Assembly: GCA_949297365.1 (NCBI GenBank)
Contig: CASFSL010000040.1
Location: 62,001 to 126,000, forward strand
Direction: 5' to 3'
Length of the DNA: 64,000 nucleotides
Source: an uncultured Bacteroidales bacterium
Lineage (GTDB): Bacteria > Bacteroidota > Bacteroidia > Bacteroidales > UBA932
The position numbers and the translations under genes were made by a program. Of this stretch, positions 42,306 to 52,808 are shown piece by piece. The first letter of the stretch is position 1, and each line of letters starts with the position of its first letter. The notes under the pieces were generated by a model. That model saw only the letters and a list, made by a program, of their open reading frames with translations. It was not told the DNA's origin and ran no database searches.

Positions 42306-43679
42306 TCAGCGGCCGCCGGCCTTCTCGTCCAGGCCCAGTTCAGGATGACGGTCAGAGGAACGGCTCAGCAGCACAGCCACTACAATAGCGCACACTGCCA
42401 GGCCTATAAAGAAATACTCGGCGGCCACCGGCGAGGATGCCCGGTCTATGATATGCCCTACGACGATAGGCACGGTGAACAGGCCTATGTTCTGCACCCA
42501 GTAGACCAGCGAGAACGCCGTACCCAGCTTGTTGTCAGCGATAATCTTGGGTATCGAGGGCCACATGGCGGCAGGCACAAGCGAATATCCGAGGCCGAGC
42601 ACGCCTATCGCGATGAATCCGAAAGCCGGAACTCCAGGAGCGAAGGCCACGGTCAGATGCGAGAAAAGTATCATGGCCGAGCCCAGTATCATTATCTTCG
42701 TACCGCGTCCCACCTTGTCCACGACAGCCCCGAACAGAGGTGCGAAGACCAGTGTGAAGAAGGGTATCATGGCCACCATCACCGAGGCCACGTCACTGTC
42801 TATACCGAAGCGGGGCATCAGTATCGCCGTGGCGAACTTACGGAACGACACCACGCAGCAGTAAAAGAACACGCACAGCAGGGATATCAGCAGAAAATGC
42901 CTGTTCGTAATAACCTTTATCACATCCCTGAAACGGAAACGGTCTTCGGAAGAAGCCGCTGCAGCTGGCACCTTGGACATTCCGCGGCGGTCAGCCCCAT
43001 AGTCCATCAGCACGAACAGAGCCCAGAGCAGCAGGGCAAAGAGCAGCAGGGCCAGTCCCACCACGGCCGGACGGGAGGTCTCGGAGAACGGAATATAGCC
43101 GTCCAGGGCGACGATACGCGGCACCACTATCAGAGCCACCGCCGTACCCAGGCGGGCCAGGGCCAGCTGCAGGCCCATCGCAAAGGCTATCTCGCGTCCC
43201 TTGAACCATTTGGCGATGGCACGGTTGACCGTCACTCCGGCGATCTCGCTGCCAAGGCCGAACATCGCGCACCCGGCGTAGGCGAGCGACAGCGACGGCT
43301 TGGCGAATACCCCGGAAAGCCACGTACAGAGACGGCTGCCCGCGAAACTCTCCGATATGGCGTATGTTATCAATGCTGCGCCCCCGACCATAAGCCCGAC
43401 GAATATCGAGCCGGTCAGTCTCACTCCCCAGCGGTCCAGCAGCATACCGCAGACTATCAGTCCGCCGAATATGCACAACAGAGAATACGCGCTGCGGTAG
43501 AAGCCGTAGTCTGTCATCGACCAGCCGAGGGCCACCATCGACGGATCCTCGAACTCCTGGTTGATGGTCGAGAAGATGTCGTCGAAGAAATACGAGGCGA
43601 ACATCGGCAGGGCCAGACACAAAAGGGCCACCCATCGGATGGCCCCAGTATCTTTCAGCGTCTTAAGCAGTCTGCTCAT
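42306..43679 (-). CDS. MFS transporter (first of a tandem pair)
   Basis: 457 residues with about 12 hydrophobic segments. The MFS signature between helices 2 and 3 is seen as GMLLDRWGVRLTG, and a second in FGAVVDKVGRGTKIMILGSA at the start of the second half. Substrate unknown. It resembles the adjacent upstream gene through much of its length (both have WG/GW-D-G near residue 55, the AGVTVNRAIAKWFKGREIAFAM / AGTTVSKSIAKWFKGKEMALAM block and the VLGLGYSLVPAAMWPSIPKI block), so the two arose by duplication. The gap between them is 7 bp. Confidence 0.85.
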   Translation of the reverse strand: MSRLLKTLKDTGAIRWVALLCLALPMFASYFFDDIFSTINQEFEDPSMVALGWSMTDYGFYRSAYSLLCIFGGLIVCGMLLDRWGVRLTGSIFVGLMVGGAALITYAISESFAGSRLCTWLSGVFAKPSLSLAYAGCAMFGLGSEIAGVTVNRAIAKWFKGREIAFAMGLQLALARLGTAVALIVVPRIVALDGYIPFSETSRPAVVGLALLLFALLLWALFVLMDYGADRRGMSKVPAAAASSEDRFRFRDVIKVITNRHFLLISLLCVFFYCCVVSFRKFATAILMPRFGIDSDVASVMVAMIPFFTLVFAPLFGAVVDKVGRGTKIMILGSAMILFSHLTVAFAPGVPAFGFIAIGVLGLGYSLVPAAMWPSIPKIIADNKLGTAFSLVYWVQNIGLFTVPIVVGHIIDRASSPVAAEYFFIGLAVCAIVVAVLLSRSSDRHPELGLDEKAGGR

Positions 43680-43686
43680 AGCGCGG

Positions 43687-45063
43687 TTATTCTTCTCTCT
43701 TCACCACATTCGGCAGTTCCAGACCGTACTTCTTCCGACGGTCCTCAGCCTTGAGCAGGAAGCTCAGGATAAATGCCAGGATACCGAAGGACGAGAATAT
43801 GATCATAGGAGCGAGGTATCCGCCCGTAGACTGGAGCACCTTGCCGATAAGCAGGGGCACCAGGCAGAGACCGATGTTCTGCACCCAGAAGATAAGACAG
43901 TATGCGCTGCCAAGAATCTTCTCGTCAATGATCTTGGGCACCGAGGGCCACAATGCGGCCGGCACGAGGGAGAAGCTGACACCGAGCACGGCGATCAAAG
44001 TAACTGCCAGCCATTTATGAGGATAGAGCGGCAGGATGAATGCAAATGACAGATGGCATACTATCATGATGATGGCTCCGAGCATCAGCATAGTGGCGCC
44101 CTTGCCCTTGCGGTCCAGGAAGATACCGAGCAGCGGGGTAAGGCACATGGCCAGTATCGGGAAGAAACTGAAGAGCTGGGAAGCCGTGGCATTGTCTACC
44201 CCGAGAGTCACCTCCAGGTAGTTGGGGGCATATCTCTGGAAGGGGAAGATGGCCGAATAGTAAAGTACGCAGAGCAGGGCTACCAGCCAGAACATCTTGC
44301 TGGAGAATATCTTGCCCAGATCCTTGATGTGGAACTCGTCCTCGGGGGATTTCTCCTCTGTGGCCATGCCGGCTGCCACGAGCTGCTTGTCGAACTTGGA
44401 ATCCATCACCGAGAATACTATGTAGTTGATGAGTCCTATCAGAAGCAGCACGGTGCAGAAACCGACGGGAGCCACCACAGACTGGTCGAACTTATTGGAG
44501 ATGATAGGAGCCAGCCACATGACGGCGAAGACACCGAGACGGGCGATAGCCATCTCAAGGCCCATGGCGAGAGCCATCTCCTTGCCTTTAAACCACTTGG
44601 CTATAGACTTTGACACCGTAGTACCGGCCATCTCGCAACCGCAGCCGAAGACCATGAAGCCGAGGGACGCCATCTTGGCGCTGCCTGGCATTGCTGTCCA
44701 CCAGCTGTCCAGCCAGGCGCACATGCCGGTGGTCTGGAACCATTCGCTTATACCTACGAACTTGATGCTTGCTCCGATTACCATAAGGGATGCGGAGAGC
44801 ACTCCGGTGAAGCGGATGCCCATCTTGTCCAGGATAATACCGGCCAGAATCAGGAAGCCGCACACATTGAGGATATACTCAGATGCCGCATAAGTTCCGA
44901 ACGCTCCGCTGTCCCAGCCTCTGGCCGACTCCACCAGTGACTTCAGGGGAGACATCACGTCCACGAACATATATGCGAAAAACATCATCAGCGCGATGAG
45001 AATCAACGCGGCCCAACGTGCCACTACGCTGTCGTTGAGCATCTTTGCTACTTTTTCTTGCAT
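43687..45063 (-). CDS. MFS transporter (second of a tandem pair)
   Basis: 458 residues, about 12 membrane segments, with GIILDKMGIRFTG as the helix 2-3 signature and IFLDRKGKGATMLMLGA as its second-half equivalent. It is upstream in the pair and so probably nearest the promoter. The shared AKWFKG(K/R)E block suggests the nitrate/oxalate-formate or sugar-phosphate-like MFS branches, but I cannot name a substrate. Confidence 0.85.
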   Translation of the reverse strand: MQEKVAKMLNDSVVARWAALILIALMMFFAYMFVDVMSPLKSLVESARGWDSGAFGTYAASEYILNVCGFLILAGIILDKMGIRFTGVLSASLMVIGASIKFVGISEWFQTTGMCAWLDSWWTAMPGSAKMASLGFMVFGCGCEMAGTTVSKSIAKWFKGKEMALAMGLEMAIARLGVFAVMWLAPIISNKFDQSVVAPVGFCTVLLLIGLINYIVFSVMDSKFDKQLVAAGMATEEKSPEDEFHIKDLGKIFSSKMFWLVALLCVLYYSAIFPFQRYAPNYLEVTLGVDNATASQLFSFFPILAMCLTPLLGIFLDRKGKGATMLMLGAIIMIVCHLSFAFILPLYPHKWLAVTLIAVLGVSFSLVPAALWPSVPKIIDEKILGSAYCLIFWVQNIGLCLVPLLIGKVLQSTGGYLAPMIIFSSFGILAFILSFLLKAEDRRKKYGLELPNVVKREE

Positions 45064-45135
45064 TTGATTTGAGGTATTAGGATTTAACAGATGCCAAAAG
45101 TACCGTTTTTTAGCTGAAATGGCAAAAAATAATGC

Positions 45136-45143
45136 TATCTTAG
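45136..45143 (+). promoter_or_regulatory. Possible ssb -7 box (TATCTTAG)
   Basis: TATCTTAG differs from TAnnTTTG at one position and lies 29 bp before the ssb ATG, after a T-rich stretch. Confidence 0.3.
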
Positions 45144-45172
45144 CAGTCCGAAATCATAAAATAATCCTAACT

Positions 45173-45688
45173 ATGTCATTGAATAAAGTCCTGCTTATAG
45201 GAAACGCGGGAAGAGACCCCGAAGTGAGGCATCTGGAAAGCGGAGTGGTTACAGCGACATTCTCACTGGCCACTACAGAGAAGTTCAGAGACCGCACTTC
45301 CGGAGAGCTGAAAGAACAGACCGAGTGGCACAATATCGTGTGCTGGAGAAATTTAGCTGAAGTAGCGGAGAAATACGTCAGGAAGGGAACCCAGCTTTTC
45401 ATCGAGGGCCGCATCCGCACCCGCTCATACAACGACAGCAACGGCAACACCAGATATGTGACCGAGATCGTGGCGGACAACATGCAGCTCCTCGGGCGCA
45501 AGGCCGACAACCCGGCAGCCCAGGGACAAGGCGGCGGATGGCAGGCACAGCCTTCCCGTCCCGCACCCCAGCAGCAGTATCAGCAGCCATACCAGCAGTC
45601 CGGCTACCAGGCCCCTTCCCAGCCTGCACCCGCTGCACCGGCGGCCGATGTACCCGGTGACGAGATAGGAGACGACCTCCCGTTCTAA
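45173..45688 (+). CDS. ssb: Single-stranded DNA-binding protein
   Basis: 171 residues from the ATG at 45173 (MSLNKVLLIGNAGRDPEVRH); the frame is open to an earlier ATG at 45119, but that adds 18 unrelated residues over the promoter. The OB fold spans about 3-108 (HNIVCWRNLAEVAEKYVRKG, LFIEGRIRTRSYNDSNGN). A Gln/Pro/Ala/Gly-rich linker (about 118-160) leads to the acidic tip EIGDDLPF, the docking tail for replication and repair partners. Confidence 0.95.
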   Translation: MSLNKVLLIGNAGRDPEVRHLESGVVTATFSLATTEKFRDRTSGELKEQTEWHNIVCWRNLAEVAEKYVRKGTQLFIEGRIRTRSYNDSNGNTRYVTEIVADNMQLLGRKADNPAAQGQGGGWQAQPSRPAPQQQYQQPYQQSGYQAPSQPAPAAPAADVPGDEIGDDLPF

Positions 45689-45702
45689 CTCATTTGAACC
45701 TG

Positions 45703-46992
45703 ATGACAGACATGAACAAAGATAGAGCAAAAGTAGACGTAGTACTCGGCCTCCAGTGGGGAGACGAGGGAAAAGGCAAGATAGTGGACGTACTTGCCGG
45801 GAGATACAGCATCATAGCCCGCTTCCAGGGCGGACCCAACGCCGGCCATTCCATACAGTCCGGAGACAAGAGCTTCGTGCTTCACTCCGTACCGTCCGGC
45901 ATATTCAGGCCCGGCACTGACAACCTTATCGGCAACGGAGTGGTGCTGGACCCGATCATTTTCAAAAAAGAATGCACAGAGCTGGAGAAGACCGGCGTAC
46001 CTGTAAGGGAGCGCATCCGGATCTCCAAGAAAGCCCACCTCATAACCCCTACCCACAGGATTATCGACGCGGCGTCCGAGGCAGCCAAGGGCAAGTCCAA
46101 GATAGGCTCCACCCTCAAGGGCATAGGTCCCGCCTACATGGACAAGACCGGCCGCAACGGCCTGAGAGTAGGCGACATCCTTGCACCGGACTTCCAGACG
46201 CGGTTTGACAATCTCAAGAAGAAGCACATCGCCTTCCTCAAGCAGTTCGACTACGCATACGACCCCGACATGGATGTCAGGGAATGGATGGAAGCAGTGG
46301 ACTATCTCAGGACATTCGACCTGGTGGACGGAGAGTACTACATCAACTCCCGCCTCAACTCCGGCGAGAGCGTACTGGCCGAGGGAGCCCAGGGCTCGAT
46401 GCTTGACGTGGACTTCGGCTCCTATCCTTTCGTGACCAGCTCCACCACCACGTGTTCCGGTGCCTGCCTGGGTCTGGGAGTCGCTCCCGGAACCATCGGC
46501 CACGTCTACGGCATATTCAAGGCCTACTGCACCCGCGTGGGCAGCGGCCCCTTTCCTACCGAGTTGTTTGACGAGACCGGTGAAGAACTCCGCAGGCAGG
46601 GCCATGAGTTCGGAGCCACTACCGGAAGGCCGCGCCGCACTGGATGGCTGGATCTGGTAGCCCTCAAATACGCCGTCATGCTCAACGGAGTCACAGAACT
46701 GATAATGATGAAAGCCGACGTGATGGACTCGTTCGACACCGTCAAGGTGGCCGTCGGTTACGAGGTGGACGGCAGGCGTCAGGACAGCGTACCTTACGAC
46801 ACCTACGCACAGATCACACCTATATATAAAGAGTTCAAGGGATGGAAGCGCGGTCTGTCTGACATCAAGGATGAGAACGACCTCCCGGCTGAATTCAAGG
46901 AATACATATCATTTATCGAACACGAGACCGGAGTTCCTGTCACCGTCATCTCGCTCGGGCCCGACCGTGCAGAGACCATCTTCAGGAAATAG
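45703..46992 (+). CDS. purA: Adenylosuccinate synthetase
   Basis: 429 residues from the ATG at 45703; ATG at 45712 or TTG at 45694 are alternatives. GTP-binding loop VDVVLGLQWGDEGKGKIVD, the IMP/GTP site GGPNAGHSIQSG, and TPTHRIIDAASEAAKGKSKI, GSTLKGIGPAYMDKTGRNGL and TTGRPRRTGWLDLVALKYAV. It makes adenylosuccinate from IMP and aspartate. It starts 14 bp after ssb and ends 5 bp before dxs, so these three probably form an operon. Confidence 0.96.
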   Translation: MTDMNKDRAKVDVVLGLQWGDEGKGKIVDVLAGRYSIIARFQGGPNAGHSIQSGDKSFVLHSVPSGIFRPGTDNLIGNGVVLDPIIFKKECTELEKTGVPVRERIRISKKAHLITPTHRIIDAASEAAKGKSKIGSTLKGIGPAYMDKTGRNGLRVGDILAPDFQTRFDNLKKKHIAFLKQFDYAYDPDMDVREWMEAVDYLRTFDLVDGEYYINSRLNSGESVLAEGAQGSMLDVDFGSYPFVTSSTTTCSGACLGLGVAPGTIGHVYGIFKAYCTRVGSGPFPTELFDETGEELRRQGHEFGATTGRPRRTGWLDLVALKYAVMLNGVTELIMMKADVMDSFDTVKVAVGYEVDGRRQDSVPYDTYAQITPIYKEFKGWKRGLSDIKDENDLPAEFKEYISFIEHETGVPVTVISLGPDRAETIFRK

Positions 46993-46997
46993 CCGGC

Positions 46998-48875
<1,878 letters not shown>

Positions 48876-49319
48876 AGAGACTCTGCATTGTCTGTTTAAG
48901 CATTGGCCGGCATGATTCTGCAGACGTGCGTCAAGTCCTTATACCTATCCTCTGCCGAAATACAGCAATCAACTTATATTCAGCATTTTAACCATCAAAC
49001 CTTGAGGATAGGGGTTGGCAATATCATAAAAAAAAGCAGGAACCAGCCACCCCTGTCCTCGCAGCAACATTGAAAAAGCCCTGGACATCAGAACAATAAC
49101 CGATAGCGCATAAGGACAGGTATCATACGCAGCCGAAAACACCTGAAAACACCTGCATAGTCTGCGGTACACGACACGATTGCCTGCCACTCATGATGCA
49201 TGACCAGAGAACAAGTCTTCCGGCAGCCAGTCTGCTATACAGTGCAGCCGTCTGTCCGCCACCTTGATGTACCAAAAATACCTTTTCTCATTGTCTTTTC
49301 AAAAACTTTCCCTAACTTT
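48876..49319. other. Gap of about 440 bp without a recognisable gene
   Basis: Only short frames are present; the longest (minus, 49190-48969, 73 codons) has no recognisable motif. A small CAGCAG-AAA-GCTGCTG stem overlaps the dxs stop but has no T-run. Composition is more A+T-rich than the genes upstream. Confidence 0.5.
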
Positions 49320-49696
49320 ATGCTGCTAACCCACAAATACCGTTTCTATGGAAAAACGATTAAACTGCGGCATTATCCGCCGCCCGTCATTCTGGCAGCA
49401 TTTCTTACATCTGCCATGACTGTTTTCCTTTTCACTTCCTGCTCCAGGACGGAGCTCGCTCCCATGCAGTACGACACGCCCGACAGCAGGCTGCTGACGG
49501 ACTGCTAGTTGACAACTACGTGGAGGCAGGGGACATCATAGGATACAGCGGGATCACCGGCAACGGCGGCAGCAAGAGTTCGGGAGGGCCGCACCTGCAC
49601 TATCAGGTGGAACGAAACGGAAAGTACATAAACCCCGTAGACTTCATATACAGTATCTTCGACAAGAACTGGAAACTGACCAATCCATGCAACTAA
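49320..49696 (+). pseudogene. Broken M23 (LytM-type) metallopeptidase lipoprotein gene
   Basis: The first part (ATG at 49320) encodes MLLTHKYRFYGKT followed by a hydrophobic stretch ending TSCSRTE, a lipoprotein signal, and stops at TAG 49506-49508. In another frame (open through 49490-49696) sits the end of an M23 peptidase: DNYVEAGDIIGYSGITGNGG, then the zinc-site motif GPHLHYQVERNGKYINP and a normal stop. The domain centre, including the first zinc His-x-x-x-Asp motif, is missing. So an internal deletion plus a frame change has destroyed a cell-wall endopeptidase gene. A sequencing error alone would not explain the missing domain. Confidence 0.7.
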
Positions 49697-49713
49697 CAAA
49701 TAACTCTCACACA

Positions 49714-50271
49714 ATGAAAACACTGACAAGACTTTTAGCCTTAACGGCAGCATCCGCATTCGCGGTTCTCAGTACGACTGCGCAGGAGCACGACTTCTCC
49801 TCCGTTTGCATCAACGGACTGGACACATATAAAATCTACACCAGGGAGCAGATTATAGATGCCCTAGGTGAGCCTGACGAGGAAGACAACGTAGTGTACA
49901 AATACCTTGTATATCATACCACCATGGTCATGGCCCCGGCCTCAGGGGATTTCTCCCTAAGCGATGTCAGGGCAGCTAAGAATGTAGTCGATGATTTCGG
50001 ATACAGTGATGTCGGAAAGGACAGCATTAAAATCTGCGTATTCACTTTAAACTCCGACAGGTTCGTCGTCAACGGCTATATCCGCGTGGGAGACCCCGTA
50101 ACCAAGGTCTACGACATGGGAGGCAAGACCCTGGAGGATAATAACCGACACCGCATATACTGGGCCCCCGAGGGCAGGCCCGACGAGCCGTGGATCGAGT
50201 GGGACTGCTATCCCGCCTTCTACTACGACGAAAACGGTATCATCACTAAAATTGCTCTATATTACGACTAG
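49714..50271 (+). CDS. Secreted protein of unknown function, tandem paralogue 1
   Basis: 185 residues from the ATG at 49714 (MKTLTRLLALTAASAFAVLS, signal peptide to about residue 23, ending TTAQ); the earlier ATG at 49687 would spoil the signal. The mature protein begins with a Y-T-R-E-Q-I-I-D-A-L-G-E-P segment, has a central DRFVVNGYIRVGDPVTKVYD and ends WDCYPAFYYDENGIITKIAL. These three blocks recur in the next gene. The LGEPD start is reminiscent of BamE/SmpA-like small domains, but that is only an impression. It lies 17 bp after the broken M23 gene. Confidence 0.7.
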   Translation: MKTLTRLLALTAASAFAVLSTTAQEHDFSSVCINGLDTYKIYTREQIIDALGEPDEEDNVVYKYLVYHTTMVMAPASGDFSLSDVRAAKNVVDDFGYSDVGKDSIKICVFTLNSDRFVVNGYIRVGDPVTKVYDMGGKTLEDNNRHRIYWAPEGRPDEPWIEWDCYPAFYYDENGIITKIALYYD

Positions 50272-50280
50272 TTCCGCTCC

Positions 50281-50856
50281 ATGAAAGATTTATCAAAACT
50301 CATCATCTGCATTATAGCAGCGGCAGCTTTGACCGCAGCACTGACTTCCGACCTGAAAGCGCAGGTCATCGGAGGACTGATGATGAACAAGGTCTACACT
50401 ACCGATGAGATTGTCAGCGTCCTCGGTGCGCCGGACACCATCAGATGGGACTGCTACTATTTCTTTGAATACACAGAGGACAGGCCGGTACAGGCGGCAT
50501 CACCTCAAGTCACCGGACAGGTCAGACCCTATTACACTCGCCCGAAAACCGATCAGATAGGATTCACGCCCGAAGGCGAGGACAGGTGGTACTTCTACTG
50601 CTACTATATCTACACGGACAGGTTCGACTACAACGGCAAGATAAGGGTCGGAGACCACATCTCCAAGGTCAGGGAGATGGACTGTTATATCCGCGAGGAA
50701 AGATACGATGACAGCGCAAAATATGCCGGCGTGGTGCATCTAGGTCCGGAAAAGGACTCAGGGATTGACGAGTCCCGCATTGAGTGGATGTGCTGTCCGA
50801 ATTTCTATTACGATGAAAACGGCATCATCATTGAAATGGACTTATACTGTGACTGA
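50281..50856 (+). CDS. Secreted protein of unknown function, tandem paralogue 2
   Basis: 191 residues with a signal peptide (MKDLSKLIICIIAAAALTAA, cleavage after about residue 27, LKAQ). It shares with the preceding gene the YTTDEIVSVLGAPDTI, DRFDYNGKIRVGDHISKVRE and EWMCCPNFYYDENGIIIEMD blocks, so it is a tandem duplicate, diverged to perhaps one third identity by eye. The middle differs: a YFFEYTEDRPVQAASPQVTG insert. It is 9 bp after paralogue 1 and probably co-transcribed. Function unknown. Confidence 0.7.
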   Translation: MKDLSKLIICIIAAAALTAALTSDLKAQVIGGLMMNKVYTTDEIVSVLGAPDTIRWDCYYFFEYTEDRPVQAASPQVTGQVRPYYTRPKTDQIGFTPEGEDRWYFYCYYIYTDRFDYNGKIRVGDHISKVREMDCYIREERYDDSAKYAGVVHLGPEKDSGIDESRIEWMCCPNFYYDENGIIIEMDLYCD

Positions 50857-50965
50857 CAGCCGGTGCTGGGACGATTAACGGATGATGAAGGCTCCGGCGA
50901 CTGCGGTTGTCGGGGCCTCTGTTCAGCCGTGTTATCAAAACTACCTTAAGAATTTTTAAAATTGT

Positions 50966-50996
50966 TTTGGTATTTTTAAGAAAAGATTTATCTTTG
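50966..50996 (+). promoter_or_regulatory. Promoter of the tRNA-tuf cluster (TTTG-N19-TATCTTTG)
   Basis: TTTG at 50966-50969 and TATCTTTG at 50989-50996 are 19 bp apart, a textbook Bacteroidota promoter. Transcription would start near 51003, 14 bp before the first tRNA. Confidence 0.75.
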
Positions 50997-51016
50997 CAGT
51001 CCCAAAAATAAGAGCT

Positions 51017-51090
51017 GCCGATATAGCTCAGTTGGCCAGAGCAGCTGATTTGTAATCAGCGGGTCGTGGGTTCGAATCCCTCTATCGGCT
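51017..51090 (+). tRNA. tRNA-Thr (anticodon TGT)
   Basis: 74 nt. The acceptor stem GCCGATA/TATCGGC pairs perfectly; D-arm GCTCAGTTGGCCAGAGC, anticodon arm CTGATTTGTAATCAG with TGT, T-arm GTGGGTTCGAATCCC; discriminator T. CCA is not encoded. Confidence 0.95.
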
Positions 51091-51115
51091 CAAGTTCATT
51101 GAATGACAACTATAT

Positions 51116-51198
51116 GGGGAGATACCAAAGTGGCCAACTGGGGCAGACTGTAAATCTGCTGGCGCACGCCTTCGGAGGTTCGAATCCTTCTCTCCCCA
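51116..51198 (+). tRNA. tRNA-Tyr (anticodon GTA)
   Basis: 83 nt with a long variable arm. The acceptor GGGGAGA/TCTCCCC pairs perfectly, the anticodon arm CAGACTGTAAATCTG carries GTA, and the T-loop is TTCGAAT; discriminator A. Confidence 0.95.
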
Positions 51199-51246
51199 CA
51201 CATACATGAAGAGGCATGTTCAAAGATGCCCTGAATGAACGATGGA

Positions 51247-51325
51247 TTTTTCGTTTTGAAGGGGTAGATTCAAGAAATGCGGGCGAGAAGCAATGACGCA
51301 GAAGATGCCCCTTCAAAACGAAAAA
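51247..51325 (+). repeat. Long-hairpin element abutting tRNA-Gly, short form
   Basis: A perfect 18-bp inverted repeat (TTTTTCGTTTTGAAGGGG at 51247-51264, CCCCTTCAAAACGAAAAA at 51308-51325) encloses 43 nt. The 3' arm ends one base before the tRNA-Gly 5' end. The loop contains AGATTCAAG and, running into the 3' arm, GACGCAGAAG-TGCC, both shared with the element at 52809-52932. Confidence 0.85.
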
Positions 51326-51326
51326 G

Positions 51327-51399
51327 GCGGAAGTAGCTCAGTTGGTAGAGCATCAGCCTTCCAAGCTGAGGGTCGCGGGTTCGAACCTCGTCTTCCGCT
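51327..51399 (+). tRNA. tRNA-Gly (anticodon TCC)
   Basis: 73 nt. Acceptor GCGGAAG/CTTCCGC, anticodon arm CAGCCTTCCAAGCTG with TCC, T-arm GCGGGTTCGAACCTCGT; discriminator T. Confidence 0.95.
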
Positions 51400-51407
51400 C
51401 TTAAAAA

Positions 51408-51479
51408 GCCAGTGTAGCTCAGGGGTAGAGCGCTTCCTTGGTAAGGAAGAGGTCATGAGTTCAAATCTCATCACCGGCT
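51408..51479 (+). tRNA. tRNA-Thr (anticodon GGT)
   Basis: 72 nt. The anticodon arm CTTCCTTGGTAAGGAAG carries GGT. The acceptor stem GCCAGTG/CACCGGC has one A-C mismatch at its fourth pair; the remaining stems are sound. Discriminator T. It is the last tRNA before tuf, 35 bp from its start. Confidence 0.93.
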
Positions 51480-51514
51480 CAATTTATTATATACATTAAA
51501 TTAAATCTCACATT

Positions 51515-52702
51515 ATGGCAAAAGAAACTTTCAAAAGGGACAAGCCGCATGTTAACATAGGTACTATCGGCCATGTTGACCACGGTAAAACTACTCTTAC
51601 CGCAGCCATCACCAAGGTACTGGCTGAAAAAGGACTTTCTGAAGTCCGCTCATTCGATTCCATCGACAACGCACCCGAGGAGAAGGAGCGTGGTATTACC
51701 ATTAACACCGCTCATATCGAATATCAGACAGAGACACGTCACTATGCACACGTTGACTGCCCGGGTCACGCTGACTACGTGAAGAACATGGTTACCGGTG
51801 CCGCTCAGATGGACGGTGCCATCCTCGTAGTTGCCGCTACCGACGGTCCTATGCCCCAGACACGTGAGCACATCCTGCTCGCCCGCCAGGTGAACGTGCC
51901 CAGAATCGTTGTGTTCCTGAACAAAGTTGATATCGTTGACGATCCCGAGATGATCGAGCTCGTTGAGATGGAGGTTCGTGAGCTTCTGAGCTTCTACGGC
52001 TTCGACGGTGACAACGCTCCCGTTATCGCAGGTTCCGCTCTCGGTGCCCTCAACGGCGAGCCCAAGTGGGTTGAGAAGGTTATGGAGCTGATGAACGCAG
52101 TTGACGAGTACATCCCCCTGCCTGTACGTGACAACGAGAAGCCTTTCCTGATGCCTATCGAGGACATCTTCTCCATCACAGGTCGTGGTACAGTTGCTAC
52201 CGGCCGTATTGAGACAGGTATCGTTAAGGTCGGCGACGAGGTTCAGATCATCGGTCTCGGTGAGGAGCCCAAGAAGTCAGTCGTTACCGGTGTCGAGATG
52301 TTCCGCAAGATCCTCGATGAGGGTGAGGCCGGAGACAACGTAGGTCTGCTCCTCCGCGGTATCGACAAGAAGGAGATCAAGAGAGGTCAGGTTATCGCTC
52401 ATCCCGGTACCATCACTCCTCATAAGAGATTCAAAGCCGCTATCTACGTGCTGAAGAAAGACGAGGGTGGCCGTCACACTCCTTTCCACAACAAATACCG
52501 TCCTCAGTTCTTCATCCGTACTCTGGATATCACCGGTGAGATTACTCTCCCCGAGGGAACAGAGATGGTTATGCCTGGCGACAACGTTGAGATCACAGTT
52601 GACCTCATCTACCCTGTAGCTATCAACGAGGGACTCCGCTTCGCTATCCGTGAGGGTGGACGTACAGTCGGCTCAGGTCAGGTTACCAAGATTCTTGAAT
52701 AA
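51515..52702 (+). CDS. tuf: Elongation factor Tu
   Basis: 395 residues. It delivers aminoacyl-tRNA to the ribosome as a GTP complex. GTPase motifs are GHVDHGKTT (about 19-27), switch [28 protein letters not shown] and NKVD, with domains 2 and 3 following ([40 protein letters not shown] strand). Codon usage is noticeably more restricted and T-ending than in its neighbours (GTT, GCT, CGT), as expected of very high expression. It follows four tRNA genes and ends before a strong terminator. Confidence 0.98.
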   Translation: MAKETFKRDKPHVNIGTIGHVDHGKTTLTAAITKVLAEKGLSEVRSFDSIDNAPEEKERGITINTAHIEYQTETRHYAHVDCPGHADYVKNMVTGAAQMDGAILVVAATDGPMPQTREHILLARQVNVPRIVVFLNKVDIVDDPEMIELVEMEVRELLSFYGFDGDNAPVIAGSALGALNGEPKWVEKVMELMNAVDEYIPLPVRDNEKPFLMPIEDIFSITGRGTVATGRIETGIVKVGDEVQIIGLGEEPKKSVVTGVEMFRKILDEGEAGDNVGLLLRGIDKKEIKRGQVIAHPGTITPHKRFKAAIYVLKKDEGGRHTPFHNKYRPQFFIRTLDITGEITLPEGTEMVMPGDNVEITVDLIYPVAINEGLRFAIREGGRTVGSGQVTKILE

Positions 52703-52725
52703 TCTCTCCATAGAGTATAACTTAT

Positions 52726-52752
52726 AAGGGGGCTCTACTCGGCCCCCTTTTT
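52726..52752 (+). terminator. Terminator after tuf
   Basis: AAGGGGGC and GCCCCCTT form an 8-bp stem around a short loop (TCTACTCG), followed by a T-run. It separates tRNA-tuf transcription from the secE-nusG-ribosomal unit. Confidence 0.85.
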
Positions 52753-52808
52753 AAAGTAACCGAGTAGAAAGGGCCACAGAAGGCACGGAATCTGAACGTA
52801 CCTTAGAC

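Noticed and set aside
51293..51499. 68-codon open frame (GGSSSVGRASAFQAEGRGFEPR)
   Set aside because: It runs across tRNA-Gly and tRNA-Thr; such peptides are well-known mistranslations of tRNA genes. The minus-strand frame 51316-51110 across tRNA-Tyr was rejected for the same reason.
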